Below are positions 9,501 through 17,110 of a stretch of 64,000 bases of DNA, in pieces. The stretch covers positions 1 to 64,000 of the forward strand of contig NZ_AQQR01000003.1 of the NCBI RefSeq assembly GCF_002210095.1, written 5' to 3'. The position numbers were made by a program, and so were the translations under genes. Below the pieces are notes generated by a model. The model had not been told where the DNA came from. It saw only the letters and a list, made by a program, of their open reading frames with translations, and did not search any database. The stretch is from Marinibacterium profundimaris. Its GTDB lineage: Bacteria; Pseudomonadota; Alphaproteobacteria; Rhodobacterales; Rhodobacteraceae. Numbering within the stretch: the first letter of the stretch is position 1; each line of letters begins with the position of its first letter.

Positions 9501-10679
9501 CGTCGACAGGCTGGCGTTGTTCAGGGTGCCCGTGACCGAACCGGCATAGCCTGGCAGGGACGGATCCGCCGGATGGTAGGATCCGTCAAATCCCTTCGAG
9601 TTGCCCTGGGCCCCGCTTACGCCGCCGGCCGACTGCAACCAGATCGCCGAGGCGTCATCGCCTTGCGTGCTGACGGATCCTCCGAAGCCAGTGAGTTCGA
9701 CGCTGCCGCCGGTGCCGCCATTGCCGCCGGCCCCCGGATAGTCGATGTCGCCGTCCGCAAGCCCGCCGGTGCCGCCGTCGCCGGCCTGTGACAGCAACGC
9801 GATGCCATACCCGTTTTCGGTCGAAATCTGGTTGTCGGAACCGGGAGCGTAGAGGGACACGTCGCCCCCGTTCCCGCCGGCACCGCCCACTCCGCCATAG
9901 GCGGAATCGGCAAACCTGGTCGATCCGATACCGCCGGCAGAGGCATTGCCCCCCGTGCTGGACATGTAGATGCCGTTGCCTGCTCCAACCGTCGAGAACC
10001 GCAGAGCGACCTGGTCGGCCACAGTCAGATAGACGTCGCCCCCGTCGCCGCCGCGTCCACCGTTGCCGCCATGGGCTGCATCGCCAGCGTCTTTGGTATA
10101 GGCTTCCTGTGCGTTGCCACCATCCCCGCCGGTGCTGGTCAGGTTGATGCCCGCGCTTTGATCCGTGGGCGAGGCCGACAGCATCGTACCGTCGGGTCCC
10201 GTTACCTTGACACCAAGGCCATTCGAACTGGACCCGGCCCCGCCGTCGGCTGCGTAGACATCTCGGCCGAGCCCCCGGGCTTCCGTGGCATTTTCGCCAT
10301 CCTGGTCCGCGCCCCTGGCCATCTCGATCTCGCCGAAGATGGCGCCGGTTTGCACATCCATACTGTACCCCCCCCCAAACAGATCGAAATCGGCTTCGAC
10401 CAGATGCAGGTCCGACTGGTTCCTTGCGGTAAGGTTCAGGAAGTAATTGTTGCCATCCCCGGAATCGGTCATGTCCGATGTCAGGTTGCTGACTTGGACG
10501 GTGGTGATGCCGTCGTTTGACGGCGTCACCTGGATCCCGGTCACATCGCCGGTGCAGTTCAGGATGCTTCCGTTGAAGACACTGCAATCGGCAAGGGCTG
10601 GCGACATTGCCGTGGTCGACATCAGGACCGCAAGAACAGTTGCGGGCCTGGCCGCTTTGACAGATTTGATCCCGAACAT
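3597..10679 (-). CDS. giant Gly-rich autotransporter (type Va secreted surface protein)
   Basis: A 2360-residue protein for self-export across the outer membrane. I chose ATG 10679: it has a GAGGAA ribosome binding site and starts a signal peptide (MFGIKSVKAARPATVLAVLM...SPALA, residues 1-30), whereas the longer frame to 10814 adds 45 non-signal residues. The passenger is a long series of irregular repeats of about 60-80 residues with GG-rich turns (GGNGGSGG, GGDGGNGG) alternating with beta strands of the type ISTTGxxAxGIxAxSxGG; a beta-helix or beta-roll is expected. One repeat near 6.4 kb carries a charged helical insert (VNSIKEQYEQIKKAKENIAN). The last ~275 residues form the autotransporter beta-barrel, ending in the aromatic signature RIEFRF. 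No protease or lipase active site is evident, so adhesion or biofilm is the likely role by family. Long antisense frames over it are codon-bias shadows. Confidence 0.9.
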   Translation of the reverse strand: MFGIKSVKAARPATVLAVLMSTTAMSPALADCSVFNGSILNCTGDVTGIQVTPSNDGITTVQVSNLTSDMTDSGDGNNYFLNLTARNQSDLHLVEADFDLFGGGYSMDVQTGAIFGEIEMARGADQDGENATEARGLGRDVYAADGGAGSSSNGLGVKVTGPDGTMLSASPTDQSAGINLTSTGGDGGNAQEAYTKDAGDAAHGGNGGRGGDGGDVYLTVADQVALRFSTVGAGNGIYMSSTGGNASAGGIGSTRFADSAYGGVGGAGGNGGDVSLYAPGSDNQISTENGYGIALLSQAGDGGTGGLADGDIDYPGAGGNGGTGGSVELTGFGGSVSTQGDDASAIWLQSAGGVSGAQGNSKGFDGSYHPADPSLPGYAGSVTGTLNNASLSTSGDTAHGLLAQSVGGQGGSGGDSSGVTSYGASAGSGGDGEDVTLTITNTTFETGGQFSGGIVAVSAGGGGGTGGHASGLTAMGGTGGSGGNGSDVTVSLDATTIRTGGQFADGLHVMSVGGTGGFSGGASGIKSMGASGGAGGNGGTASLTTTNSEIETNDLASAGIVVLSGGGGGGSSHSVSGLETLGASGGSGGDGGDVSYTSTADPDSGNGTSVATQGDMSEGIALISHGRGGGKASSSFKLSIFGGNQQIGATGSGGGNGGNITFSMSDADSISTAGHASEGLLAHSVGGGGGKSGNVTQIDVINSGSASTQSLGAAGGDAGEAGDITGTVAGTIMTTGAASAGVLAVSLGGGGGVAGNQTDVTVGVTLNSNTGAGGGAGGNAGTVDIKSSAAISTSGDLSEGVMAASIGGSGGHSSNVQNIGVGLNVSDVGINSRVGASGGSAGWGHDVTVALDENSSIKTTGDVSAGAVGLSVGGSGGNGGTVVNAGANIVNLGIANGSSGGSASGAYSVTASNDGTIDTSGHVSPGLLALAVGGSGGKSGTVVNGSASVLDLTMTFGGSGGGGGTTQEVTVTNTGAIRTAGDLSFGILASSIAGAGGAGGVTVSGNIGVSSAQNTLGSSGGAGGTASTVTVSSSADVTTTGNKSSAIAALSIGGSGGAAGTTFSGAGDFGPMSGSVTLAVGGDGGKGGTSDTVSVTTTDGTITTTGFRSHGIAGKSHGGHGGIGGGIFAGSIDGSSVGSGSVSVTVGGSGGDGGVAGDVEIDNAANVKTSGHYSFGLAAVSSGGSGGDGGSSYSGNLTVTTGTSLETNVTVGGDGGNGGTAGDISLRNTGDISTTGGNAHAIFANSVGGNGGSGGSGVSYLANFGTTKNTKVSFSGNVYVGGSGGSGSTGGKVTVENSATITTEQDTSAGIHAHSVGGNGGEGGNAGAFTVGYTSETEGTEPMELNYSFSIGGDGGGGSTGGDVSVSNDKGGAISTQGTTSYGIFAQSVGGNGGSGGNGEPDAKGWVADIYDAYEDVNSIKEQYEQIKKAKENIANLLTNFSMSIGGSSGAAADGGDVTVSNAGAISTSGHSATAIYAQSVGGGGGAGGDGSQGLLTSIALAGSSGGGGDSGEISITNDGTLNTTGAGAMGIYAQAVGGGGGTGGDIESSIVHGFTDMLQTIGSQTMGDSNGGDGGNGGDVTISLGAGSSIRTTGANAHGVWAQSVGGGGGAAGEFDVEESGNSPGKVGSTGNMGNGGFVDLDIDGDITVTGDGAHGVFAQSVSGGTYDSTAGGVRLNVSGTISAQGANARAILVQADAQSLEIVNSGSCVGSKANTKMCNGTSHVTVEKGATVEVTGQDPYGAVGFMSGLENLNSDGSIFVSNLLENFGTVSALSGDSFGTAIASDGTGALRIQNRSGGKITGSVVLTGDPGSNSDSGQPTEFVNYSGARFEPGDTVSLGRAGTYTGESGSTISPFGDSQVGSSAFTVGMAHKEQGTYVVNLTEVSGLIKSDHISLQDAGGADGVLAPMEMFSPVVKPTWLTAPTQWWLMDKATIIAEIDYSVGVFDDEGATVSDSPTATYSLGTADSGHALVLSYSIDYSGDTTGAVLSGNAREYGSYFTDVAMMAEEGGTDAALRHDIAALGADYLNAESDLDLETAYRYHILDESLIGATGAAQSAHAIRNLLQSCPTIDPAAGLDFLHQTQCTWVQAIGSKRHQDATDESPAYDENSWGMAVGTQHEVGPDLFLEFGGQIETVSVGGANFSQDGERYSFGAALKKEIGRYTLSTTLVGGLYNLDYDRRYSVNNRGYEANSDIDGRYLGAELRASAVYLGQGGFYAKPSAALAYTKVWQDGFTESGTGSQNWQVGSQDYGWLTFNPMIELGRAFNVQNRASLAYVRAGATMTLTDPSLTMTSGLVGADASVANLSSTLTTDRYQGDLALGVEIMLRDNLAVSLEGSGAMSENSYDYGGTARIEFRF

Positions 10680-11293
10680 GAATTCCTCGCGTACCTTGTC
10701 AGACGCAGCGCAGTGACGCGGATGCGTTTGTAACCACTTGACCAATGCGTCCGACCGTATTCCCGCCAGGCCCGCCCGCCCTGGACCAGCCAGGGCACGT
10801 GCGACCTTGATCATTCAGCTCGACTGAACAGAAAAACGGCCCAACCAGGACGGCCGGTTCGCGAAGAAGAGATTAACAAGGCAAACGCTCACTCAAGGGA
10901 TCAAAGCGCGGAAGCGTTAGCCATTACTTAACTAAGCGACATATCCGAAACACTTATTCCCGTCAGCGTAAAATCCCGAATTGGTCTGACGCGAAGAACT
11001 GGGATACCAGGATGTGCCGTGGTCGTCGGGCGCTTTCGCAAGACGGTTTCGAGTCGGGTCCTACAGGCTGGAATCGTGCCATCGCGCCATGCCGAAGTGC
11101 GGCCCGGTGAAACACATAGAAGGCGGCCCCGAGTTCGGGAGCGTCCCCAAGCCACCCCGTTGGGCGATCTTGCCAAGGTATGGTTCGCGTCTCGAGGCGG
11201 CCCTGGCGGCGATATCCAGTCTATCGTCGCCACAGGGTGCGGCCAGGGCATCGGATCCGCAGGATGACGTGTCGCACGGCGGCCCGTCCGGTG
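10680..11293. promoter_or_regulatory. intergenic region holding the autotransporter promoter
   Basis: Between the acyl-CoA ligase stop and the autotransporter start. Bases about 10860-10990 are distinctly AT-richer than the surroundings and contain TTAACTAAG and several short inverted repeats (TTCAG-N5-CTGAA at 10813-10827), consistent with a regulated promoter and leader. I could not fix a -35/-10 pair. Bases 10990-11293 show no gene on either strand and no clear terminator for the ligase operon. Confidence 0.4.
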
Positions 11294-13090
11294 TCAGGCA
11301 AACAGCGCCTCGATCTCGCCCGCGTATTTCTGCGCGATGTTCGACCGGCGGACCTTCATCGTTGCCGTCACCTCGTCGTCGTCGTGGTCCAGCTCCTTTG
11401 TCAGCAGGTGGAACCGCCGGATATTGGCGACCTGTGCCAGCGCCGCATTGGCCGCCGCCACCTCTTCCTCGACCAGCGCGCGCACCGCAGGTGTCTCGGC
11501 CAGATTGCGGAAGTTGGTGTAGGGAATGCCCTGCTCTTCCGCCCATTTGCCTACCGTGTCGAATTCGATCTGGATCAGCGCGGCCACGTATTTGCGCCGC
11601 TCGCCGATCACGATGCATTCCTTGATATAGGGGCTGCCCTTGACCCGGTTCTCGATCTCTGACGGGGACAGGTTCTTGCCCCCCGCCGTGATCATGATGT
11701 CCTTGATCCGGTCGACGATGCGGTACTGCCCGTCCCGGCATTCGGCCACGTCGCCGGTATGCAGCCAGCCGTCGCGGATCGTCTGCGCCGTGGCCGCGTC
11801 GTTCTTGTAATAGCCCTCGAACACCATGTCGCCCCGCACCAGAAGCTCGCCGGTGGCGTCGATGCGCAGCTCGGCGCCCAGCACCGCGTCGCCCACGCTG
11901 CCCGGCTCCAGCCGCGTCAGCCGCTGCGAGGTCGCCATGCCAGAGGTTTCGGTCGCGCCGTAGACTTCGACCAGTGGCACGCCGATGGTGCGGAAGAAGG
12001 TCACGACATTCGGGGCGATGGGCGCGGCGCCGGTCATGGCGATCCGGGTCCGGCGCAACCCGATGAAATTCAGCAGCGCCCGGAACACCAGCCAGTACCA
12101 GAAGGTGAACCTCAGCGTCTGGGCCAGGCTACGGTCGGGTTTCGGGACGGTGGCGAAGGGCGCGCAGGCGGCAAGCGCCCGGTCGTAAAGCGCCTTTCGG
12201 TAGCCGCCGGCCTCCAGCATCCGGATATGGATCGCGGAATGCAGCTTCTCCCAGATGCGCGGCACGCCCAGAAAGATCGTCGGCGCCACTTCGCGCAGGT
12301 CCTCCTGCACGGTGCGCAGGCTCTCCCCGAAGTTCACCAGGCCGCGGTTGTAGACCGGCGCCATCACCGTCGTCATCTGCTCGGCCACGTGGCAGAGCGG
12401 CAGGTAGGACAGGCAGGTGTCCTCCGGCCCCAGGTTCAGCCGGTCCGTCACCGCCATCGCCTGGGCCCGCAGGTTGCGATAGCTCAGCATCGCACCCTTG
12501 GGCTTGCCGGTGGAGCCCGAGGTATAGACCATCAGCGCGATGTCCCCGGCCCCCTGCCGCGCCAGCACGTCATCCACCATCCGGGGATGCGCCATGCGAT
12601 GGGCACGCCCGGCCTCTTCCAGCGCGGCGAAAGAGGTCACCAGCCCCTCCGGATAGCCGCGCAGGCCGCGCGTCTCGATCACCACGATGCGGATCAGCCG
12701 GGGCAGCCGGTCGCGGATCTCCAGCACCTTGTCGACCTGTTCCTGGTCCTCGCAGACGACGATCTCGGCATCGGCATGGTCCAGCACATAGCCGACCTCG
12801 GGCGCCGGGCTGGTCGGATAGACGCCCACGGTGATCGCCCCGGCACAGCCGGCGCCCATCTGCGCCAGCACCCATTCGATCCGGTTCTCCGACAGCACCG
12901 CCAGGTGGCCGCCCTCGGGCAGGCCCATGTCGCGCAGCCCGTGGGCCACGTCGCAGGCGCGTTCGAAATAGCCGCGCCATGTGGTCACCTGCCAGATGCC
13001 GAAATCCTTCTGCCGGACCGCCTTGCCCTCCGGCGCCTCGGCCGCATTGGCCCGCAGCATCTGCGGCAGGGTCAGATCGGGGAGCGTCAT
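11294..13090 (-). CDS. long-chain acyl-CoA synthetase (AMP-binding family)
   Basis: A 598-residue ANL-superfamily ligase activating a carboxylic acid to its acyl-CoA through an acyl-adenylate. The P-loop-like motif is YTSGSTGKPKGAMLS, with VYGATETSGM, a GELLVRGDMVFEGYY stretch, and the C-terminal hinge and lysine in VDRIKDIMITAGGKNLSPSEIENRVK. Length and motifs fit the FadD15-like long-chain class. It is the last gene of a LivGHM-type ABC operon, 10 bp after the LivF-like gene. This suggests the transported compound, or a close product, is a carboxylate trapped as a CoA thioester. The actual substrate (fatty, aromatic or branched acid) cannot be read from sequence. Confidence 0.88.
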   Translation of the reverse strand: MTLPDLTLPQMLRANAAEAPEGKAVRQKDFGIWQVTTWRGYFERACDVAHGLRDMGLPEGGHLAVLSENRIEWVLAQMGAGCAGAITVGVYPTSPAPEVGYVLDHADAEIVVCEDQEQVDKVLEIRDRLPRLIRIVVIETRGLRGYPEGLVTSFAALEEAGRAHRMAHPRMVDDVLARQGAGDIALMVYTSGSTGKPKGAMLSYRNLRAQAMAVTDRLNLGPEDTCLSYLPLCHVAEQMTTVMAPVYNRGLVNFGESLRTVQEDLREVAPTIFLGVPRIWEKLHSAIHIRMLEAGGYRKALYDRALAACAPFATVPKPDRSLAQTLRFTFWYWLVFRALLNFIGLRRTRIAMTGAAPIAPNVVTFFRTIGVPLVEVYGATETSGMATSQRLTRLEPGSVGDAVLGAELRIDATGELLVRGDMVFEGYYKNDAATAQTIRDGWLHTGDVAECRDGQYRIVDRIKDIMITAGGKNLSPSEIENRVKGSPYIKECIVIGERRKYVAALIQIEFDTVGKWAEEQGIPYTNFRNLAETPAVRALVEEEVAAANAALAQVANIRRFHLLTKELDHDDDEVTATMKVRRSNIAQKYAGEIEALFA

Positions 13091-13100
13091 GACCCGCGCC

Positions 13101-13910
13101 TCACGACAGCCACCGCTTGCGGCGCTTGTAATGCTTCACGTCCCGGTAGCTGCGCGCCCCGGCGCCATCCGACTGGCCAAGGTAGAATTCCCGCACGTCC
13201 TGGTCCGCGATCATCCGGTCCGACGGGCCGTCCATCTGGATCTTGCCGTTCTCCATGATGTAGGCGTAGCGCGACAGCGCCAGCGCCACGGCGGCGTTCT
13301 GTTCCACCAGCAGCATCGAGGCGCCGGTGTCCCGGTTGATCCGCGCGATGATGGTAAAGATCTCCTCGACCAGCACCGGCGACAGCCCCAGAGACGGCTC
13401 GTCCAGCAGGATCAGCGCGGGTTGCGCGATCAGGGCGCGCCCGATCGCCAGCATCTGCTGCTCCCCGCCCGACAGGTAGCCGGCGCGCGTGCCACGCCGC
13501 TCGGCCAGGCGGGGGAAGTAGCCATAGACCTCGTCGAACCCGCCGCGCGGCAGATCCCGGCCCGACAGCGCGAAGGTTGCCGCCGTCAGGTTCTCCTCCA
13601 CCGTCAGGTCCTCGAAGATGCGGCGGCCCTCCATGACGTGGAACAGCCCGCGCCGGACCAGCGCGTGGGGCTGCATGCCCGCGGTGTCCTGACCGTCGAA
13701 CCGGATCCGCCCGGCGGTCAGTTCTCCGTTCTCCAGCGACAAGAGCCGCGAAACCGCCTTCAGCGTCGAGGATTTCCCGGCCCCGTTTGAGCCGAGAAGC
13801 GCCACGATCTGCCCGCGCGGCACCCGAAGCGACAGGCCCCGCAGGACCTGCACCGACTTGTTGTAGACAAGCTCGATATTCTCGACCTCGAGGATCGCGT
13901 CCGCGGGCAT
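13101..13910 (-). CDS. LivF-type ABC transporter ATP-binding protein
   Basis: A 269-residue ATPase of the branched-chain amino acid / HAAT transporter class. Walker A is GSNGAGKSS, the ABC signature YLSGGEQQML and Walker B LILLDEPSLGLSP. A C-terminal extension after the core (YKRRKRWLS) is basic. It sits between the binding-protein gene (6-bp gap) and the CoA ligase. With the LivG-like ATPase it would form the heterodimeric cytoplasmic motor of the importer. Confidence 0.9.
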   Translation of the reverse strand: MPADAILEVENIELVYNKSVQVLRGLSLRVPRGQIVALLGSNGAGKSSTLKAVSRLLSLENGELTAGRIRFDGQDTAGMQPHALVRRGLFHVMEGRRIFEDLTVEENLTAATFALSGRDLPRGGFDEVYGYFPRLAERRGTRAGYLSGGEQQMLAIGRALIAQPALILLDEPSLGLSPVLVEEIFTIIARINRDTGASMLLVEQNAAVALALSRYAYIMENGKIQMDGPSDRMIADQDVREFYLGQSDGAGARSYRDVKHYKRRKRWLS

Positions 13911-13916
13911 GTCCGG

Positions 13917-15086
13917 TCAGTCCCCGAGCGTGATCCAGTCCGAGACAGGCATCATCTCGCCCGCCGCCGCGTCGAACCGGTAGACCCGGCCGACAGGGAC
14001 CGAATTGCCGGGGATCGAGATCGGCACGCCGATGATCCCGCCGGTGTCGAAATCCTGGATCGAGTTCAGCGCGGCCTTCAGCGTGTCGCCGGTCAGCTCC
14101 TCGCCCGAGGCCATCACGCGCTTCGTCGCCTCGGTCATCAGCATGGCCGACAGGAACCCCTGCATGTAGCCGGAATGCTGATACACGCCCCGCATCTCGC
14201 GGATCTTGTCGAGCATCGGCGCATCCTCGGCCGTGTCATGGTAGTAGCGGTAGGGCATCACGCCCATGTAGCCGTCCGCCGCCTCGCCCACATCGGCCCA
14301 TTGCTTGCTGTCCATGGACCAGAAGGTGCCCATGAATTGCGTCTCCAGCCCCAGCTCCTTGGCCTGGGTGATGAATTCCGGCAGGGGCGCCAGGACATAG
14401 CCGTGGAAGATCGCGTAATCGGGCCGCGAGCGGCGCAGCTTCAGCACCTCGGTCGAGACATCGACAGCTCCGGGCGCGGTCACGATTTCCAGCACGATGT
14501 CCAGGCCCAGTTCCTCTGCCTTGGCCTTCGTGCGCTCGATCGGGTCGCGGCCGAACTCGGTATCGGAATTGATCATGGCGACCGTGGCGCCGGGGCTTTC
14601 CTCGGCGATGTATTCCAGCAGGATCTCGACCATCTCGGAATAATCCGGGCCCGTGATGAAGGCGTGGGGATGGATCTCGGGATCGTTCAGCTCGGTCGCG
14701 AAAGAGGCGCCGGCCAGCACCATGTCGCCCGAGCGTTCAATTTCGGGGCCGATGGTCTTGGCGAAACCGGTGCTGTCGCCATAGTAGAAATGCACATCCT
14801 CCGACGAGGTGATCTTGTTGAACACCGCCAGCGATTGTTCGACCTTGTAGCCGGTGTCTTCATAGACCAGCCGCACGGGCTTTCCGTCGATGCCGCCCTC
14901 CTCGTTCAGCAGGGTGATGTAATCGTTCAACCCCGATTCAATGGCCACGCCGGCAAAGGCGAAGACACCGGTCAGCGGCAGCGAGGCGCCGATCACGATC
15001 TCTTCCTCCTGCGCCAGAGCCGGCCCCGCGGCCAGCGTCAGCCCGGCAACGGCACCCAGCGCCGCCCGTCTCGTCATCCTGAACAT
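13917..15086 (-). CDS. HAAT/LivK-type periplasmic substrate-binding protein
   Basis: 389 residues with a signal peptide that has a twin-arginine-like start (MFRMTRRAALGAVAGLTLAAGPALA), then the Peripla_BP_6 fold beginning IVIGASLPLTGVFAFAG. Family members bind branched-chain amino acids, amides, urea or aromatic acids. The acyl-CoA ligase in the operon argues for a carboxylic acid, an inference only. The start at 15086 has GGGAGGACAAGG upstream. The gene is between LivM- and LivF-like genes, the usual order in this kind of operon. Confidence 0.88.
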   Translation of the reverse strand: MFRMTRRAALGAVAGLTLAAGPALAQEEEIVIGASLPLTGVFAFAGVAIESGLNDYITLLNEEGGIDGKPVRLVYEDTGYKVEQSLAVFNKITSSEDVHFYYGDSTGFAKTIGPEIERSGDMVLAGASFATELNDPEIHPHAFITGPDYSEMVEILLEYIAEESPGATVAMINSDTEFGRDPIERTKAKAEELGLDIVLEIVTAPGAVDVSTEVLKLRRSRPDYAIFHGYVLAPLPEFITQAKELGLETQFMGTFWSMDSKQWADVGEAADGYMGVMPYRYYHDTAEDAPMLDKIREMRGVYQHSGYMQGFLSAMLMTEATKRVMASGEELTGDTLKAALNSIQDFDTGGIIGVPISIPGNSVPVGRVYRFDAAAGEMMPVSDWITLGD

Positions 15087-15113
15087 ACCTTGTCCTCCCT
15101 GTCGGTCTGTCAG

Positions 15114-16157
15114 TCACGTCCGGAAGGGCCACAGCCGGAAGAACCGGCGGACCCGTTGAATGATCTCGGCCAGGCCCTGCGGCTCGAACACCAGAAAGCC
15201 GATGATGAGCAGGCCGAAGACGATGGTGCGCACCGGCGACAGCAGAACCGTCGCGTTGGGCAGCCAGGGGCTGGCCCAGTCCATGACAAAGCGCAGAAGC
15301 TCGGGCACCAGCGTCATGAAGGCCGCGCCCAGCAGCGCGCCGATGATCGTGCCCATGCCGCCGACGATGATCGCCGCCAGCAGGAAGACAGACGCCATGA
15401 AGGGAAAGCTGTCCGGCGTGATAACGCGAAAGAAATAGGCCCAGAGCCCGCCCGCGACGCCCGCGTAGAACGAGGCGATGGCGAAGCTCATTAGCTTGTA
15501 GCGCAAGAGCGGGATGCCCAGCACCTCGGCCGAGATGTCGCGGTCGCGGATCGCTATGAAAGCCCGGCCGATGCGGGTGCGAAAGAGGTTGGCGGCGCCC
15601 AGCACCATCAGCACGGTGATCGGCATGATGATCCAGTAGAGGCCGAAGTAACTGACCAGCTCGGTGCCCAGGATCCGCGCTGGGGCCACGTTGATGCCGG
15701 TGTTCCCGCCGGTCACCGCTTCCCAGTGAACGAAGAGGAAATGCAGGATGAAGGAGGCCGCGATGGTGGCGATGGCCAGGTAAAGCCCCTTCACCCGCAG
15801 GCTGGGGATGCCGACGACGATTCCGATGCCCGCCGCCACCAGCCCGCCCGCCACAAGGTTCACCGGGAAGGGCGTGCCCAGGTCACGCTCCATCCAGGCT
15901 ACGGTATAGGCGCCCACCGCCATGAAGGCCGCCTGCCCAAGGCTGACCAGCCCGGTGAAGCCCGTCAGTATGTTCAGCCCCGTGGCCGCCACTGCGTTGA
16001 TCGTCATCAGGCAGACCAGGTAGAGCCAGTAGTCGTTCAGCGTGAACGGCAGCGCGATCAGCACCAGCGCCAGCACCCCGGTCCAGGTCTGTTGCGGGCG
16101 CGTGGTCAGCAGCGCGGCATCGGCACGATAGGTCTCCTTCGCGGTGCCGATGATCAT
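15114..16157 (-). CDS. LivM-type ABC transporter permease
   Basis: A BPD_transp_2 family inner-membrane permease of about 347 residues with multiple hydrophobic helices; it contains the family-typical GLNILTGFTGLVSLGQAAFMAVGAY and the EAA-like loop AFIAIRDRDISAEVLG. I start it at 16157 (MIIGTAKETY), 4 bp after the LivH-like stop. An in-frame ATG at 16199 would add 14 residues overlapping that gene. It ends in a basic tail (RVRRFFRLWPFRT). Confidence 0.88.
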   Translation of the reverse strand: MIIGTAKETYRADAALLTTRPQQTWTGVLALVLIALPFTLNDYWLYLVCLMTINAVAATGLNILTGFTGLVSLGQAAFMAVGAYTVAWMERDLGTPFPVNLVAGGLVAAGIGIVVGIPSLRVKGLYLAIATIAASFILHFLFVHWEAVTGGNTGINVAPARILGTELVSYFGLYWIIMPITVLMVLGAANLFRTRIGRAFIAIRDRDISAEVLGIPLLRYKLMSFAIASFYAGVAGGLWAYFFRVITPDSFPFMASVFLLAAIIVGGMGTIIGALLGAAFMTLVPELLRFVMDWASPWLPNATVLLSPVRTIVFGLLIIGFLVFEPQGLAEIIQRVRRFFRLWPFRT

Positions 16158-16161
16158 GGGG

Positions 16162-17043
16162 TCACAGCCTTTCGATCTCGTGCGTGCCGAACAGGCCATA
16201 GGGCCGGATCATCAGCGCCACGATCAGGATGCCGAAGGTCACCACGTTGGTGTATTCGCCGCCCAGGTAGGTGCCCGTCCAGCTTTGGATCAGCCCCAGC
16301 GCCAGCCCGCCCACCAGCGCGCCAAGGATGCTGTCGAGCCCGCCGACGATCACCACCACCAGCGCCGACAGGCCGAAGACCCCCATGGTCGGAGAGATCC
16401 CCCCGATCGCGCCCAGCAGGATCCCCGCGCCGGCCGCCGTGGCACAGCCCACGATCCAGGCGATGGAAAAGACGCCCGGCACGTTGATCCCGCAGGAATA
16501 GGCCGCAGCCTGGTCCGTCGCCGTGGCCCGCAGCGCAACACCGCCGCGCCAGAACCGGAACAGCAGCAGGAAGATCCCGATCACCACCGCCGCCACCGCG
16601 AAGGCCACCGCGATCTTGCGCGAGACATAGGCCTCGCCCAGAAACAGCGGCTTGGTCGAGATGAAGGCCGGCAGCGTCCGGGGATCGGCGGTCCAGATCA
16701 GCTCCACCAGCCCGATCAGGACCGAGCCCAGCCCGACCGTAACCATGAAGACCGAGATCGCGGATTCCCCCAGCATCGGCCGGATGATGCCGCGTTCGAC
16801 CACCGCGCCCACCAGCCCGCCGCCGATCACCGCCAGCGGCACCGCCGCCCAGGCCGGCAGGCCCCAGCCGGCGGCGAAGGCGAAGAACAGGTAGCCGCCC
16901 AGCATCAGCAGCTCGCCCACGGCGAGGTTCACGACCTGCGTCGCCTTGTAGATCAGGACGAAGGCCAGCGCGGCCAGTGCCAGCAGCGCACCGGACCCCA
17001 GCCCGGCAAGCGAGACCTCTATGAAGAAGAGCCAGTCGCTCAT
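16162..17043 (-). CDS. LivH-type ABC transporter permease
   Basis: A 293-residue BPD_transp_2 permease, all helices, with the family stretch ALAFVLIYKATQVVNLAVGE near the N-terminus and ALRATATDQAAAYSCGINV as the cytoplasmic coupling loop. It pairs with the LivM-like protein encoded directly downstream. It is 67 bp after the LivG-like stop in the same operon. Confidence 0.88.
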   Translation of the reverse strand: MSDWLFFIEVSLAGLGSGALLALAALAFVLIYKATQVVNLAVGELLMLGGYLFFAFAAGWGLPAWAAVPLAVIGGGLVGAVVERGIIRPMLGESAISVFMVTVGLGSVLIGLVELIWTADPRTLPAFISTKPLFLGEAYVSRKIAVAFAVAAVVIGIFLLLFRFWRGGVALRATATDQAAAYSCGINVPGVFSIAWIVGCATAAGAGILLGAIGGISPTMGVFGLSALVVVIVGGLDSILGALVGGLALGLIQSWTGTYLGGEYTNVVTFGILIVALMIRPYGLFGTHEIERL

Positions 17044-17110
17044 CCCCGGGCCCCGACGCGGTTGCCCGTACAGCCCACCGCCTGGCTTGTGGCCTGCTTC
17101 CGCCCGGCGC

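Noticed and set aside
10680..10814. Longer start for the autotransporter (45 extra residues)
   Set aside because: It would bury the signal peptide; ATG 10679 has a better ribosome binding site.
11759..13258. 499-codon plus-strand frame over the acyl-CoA ligase
   Set aside because: Shadow of a clear ANL-family gene; no ribosome binding site or recognisable domain.
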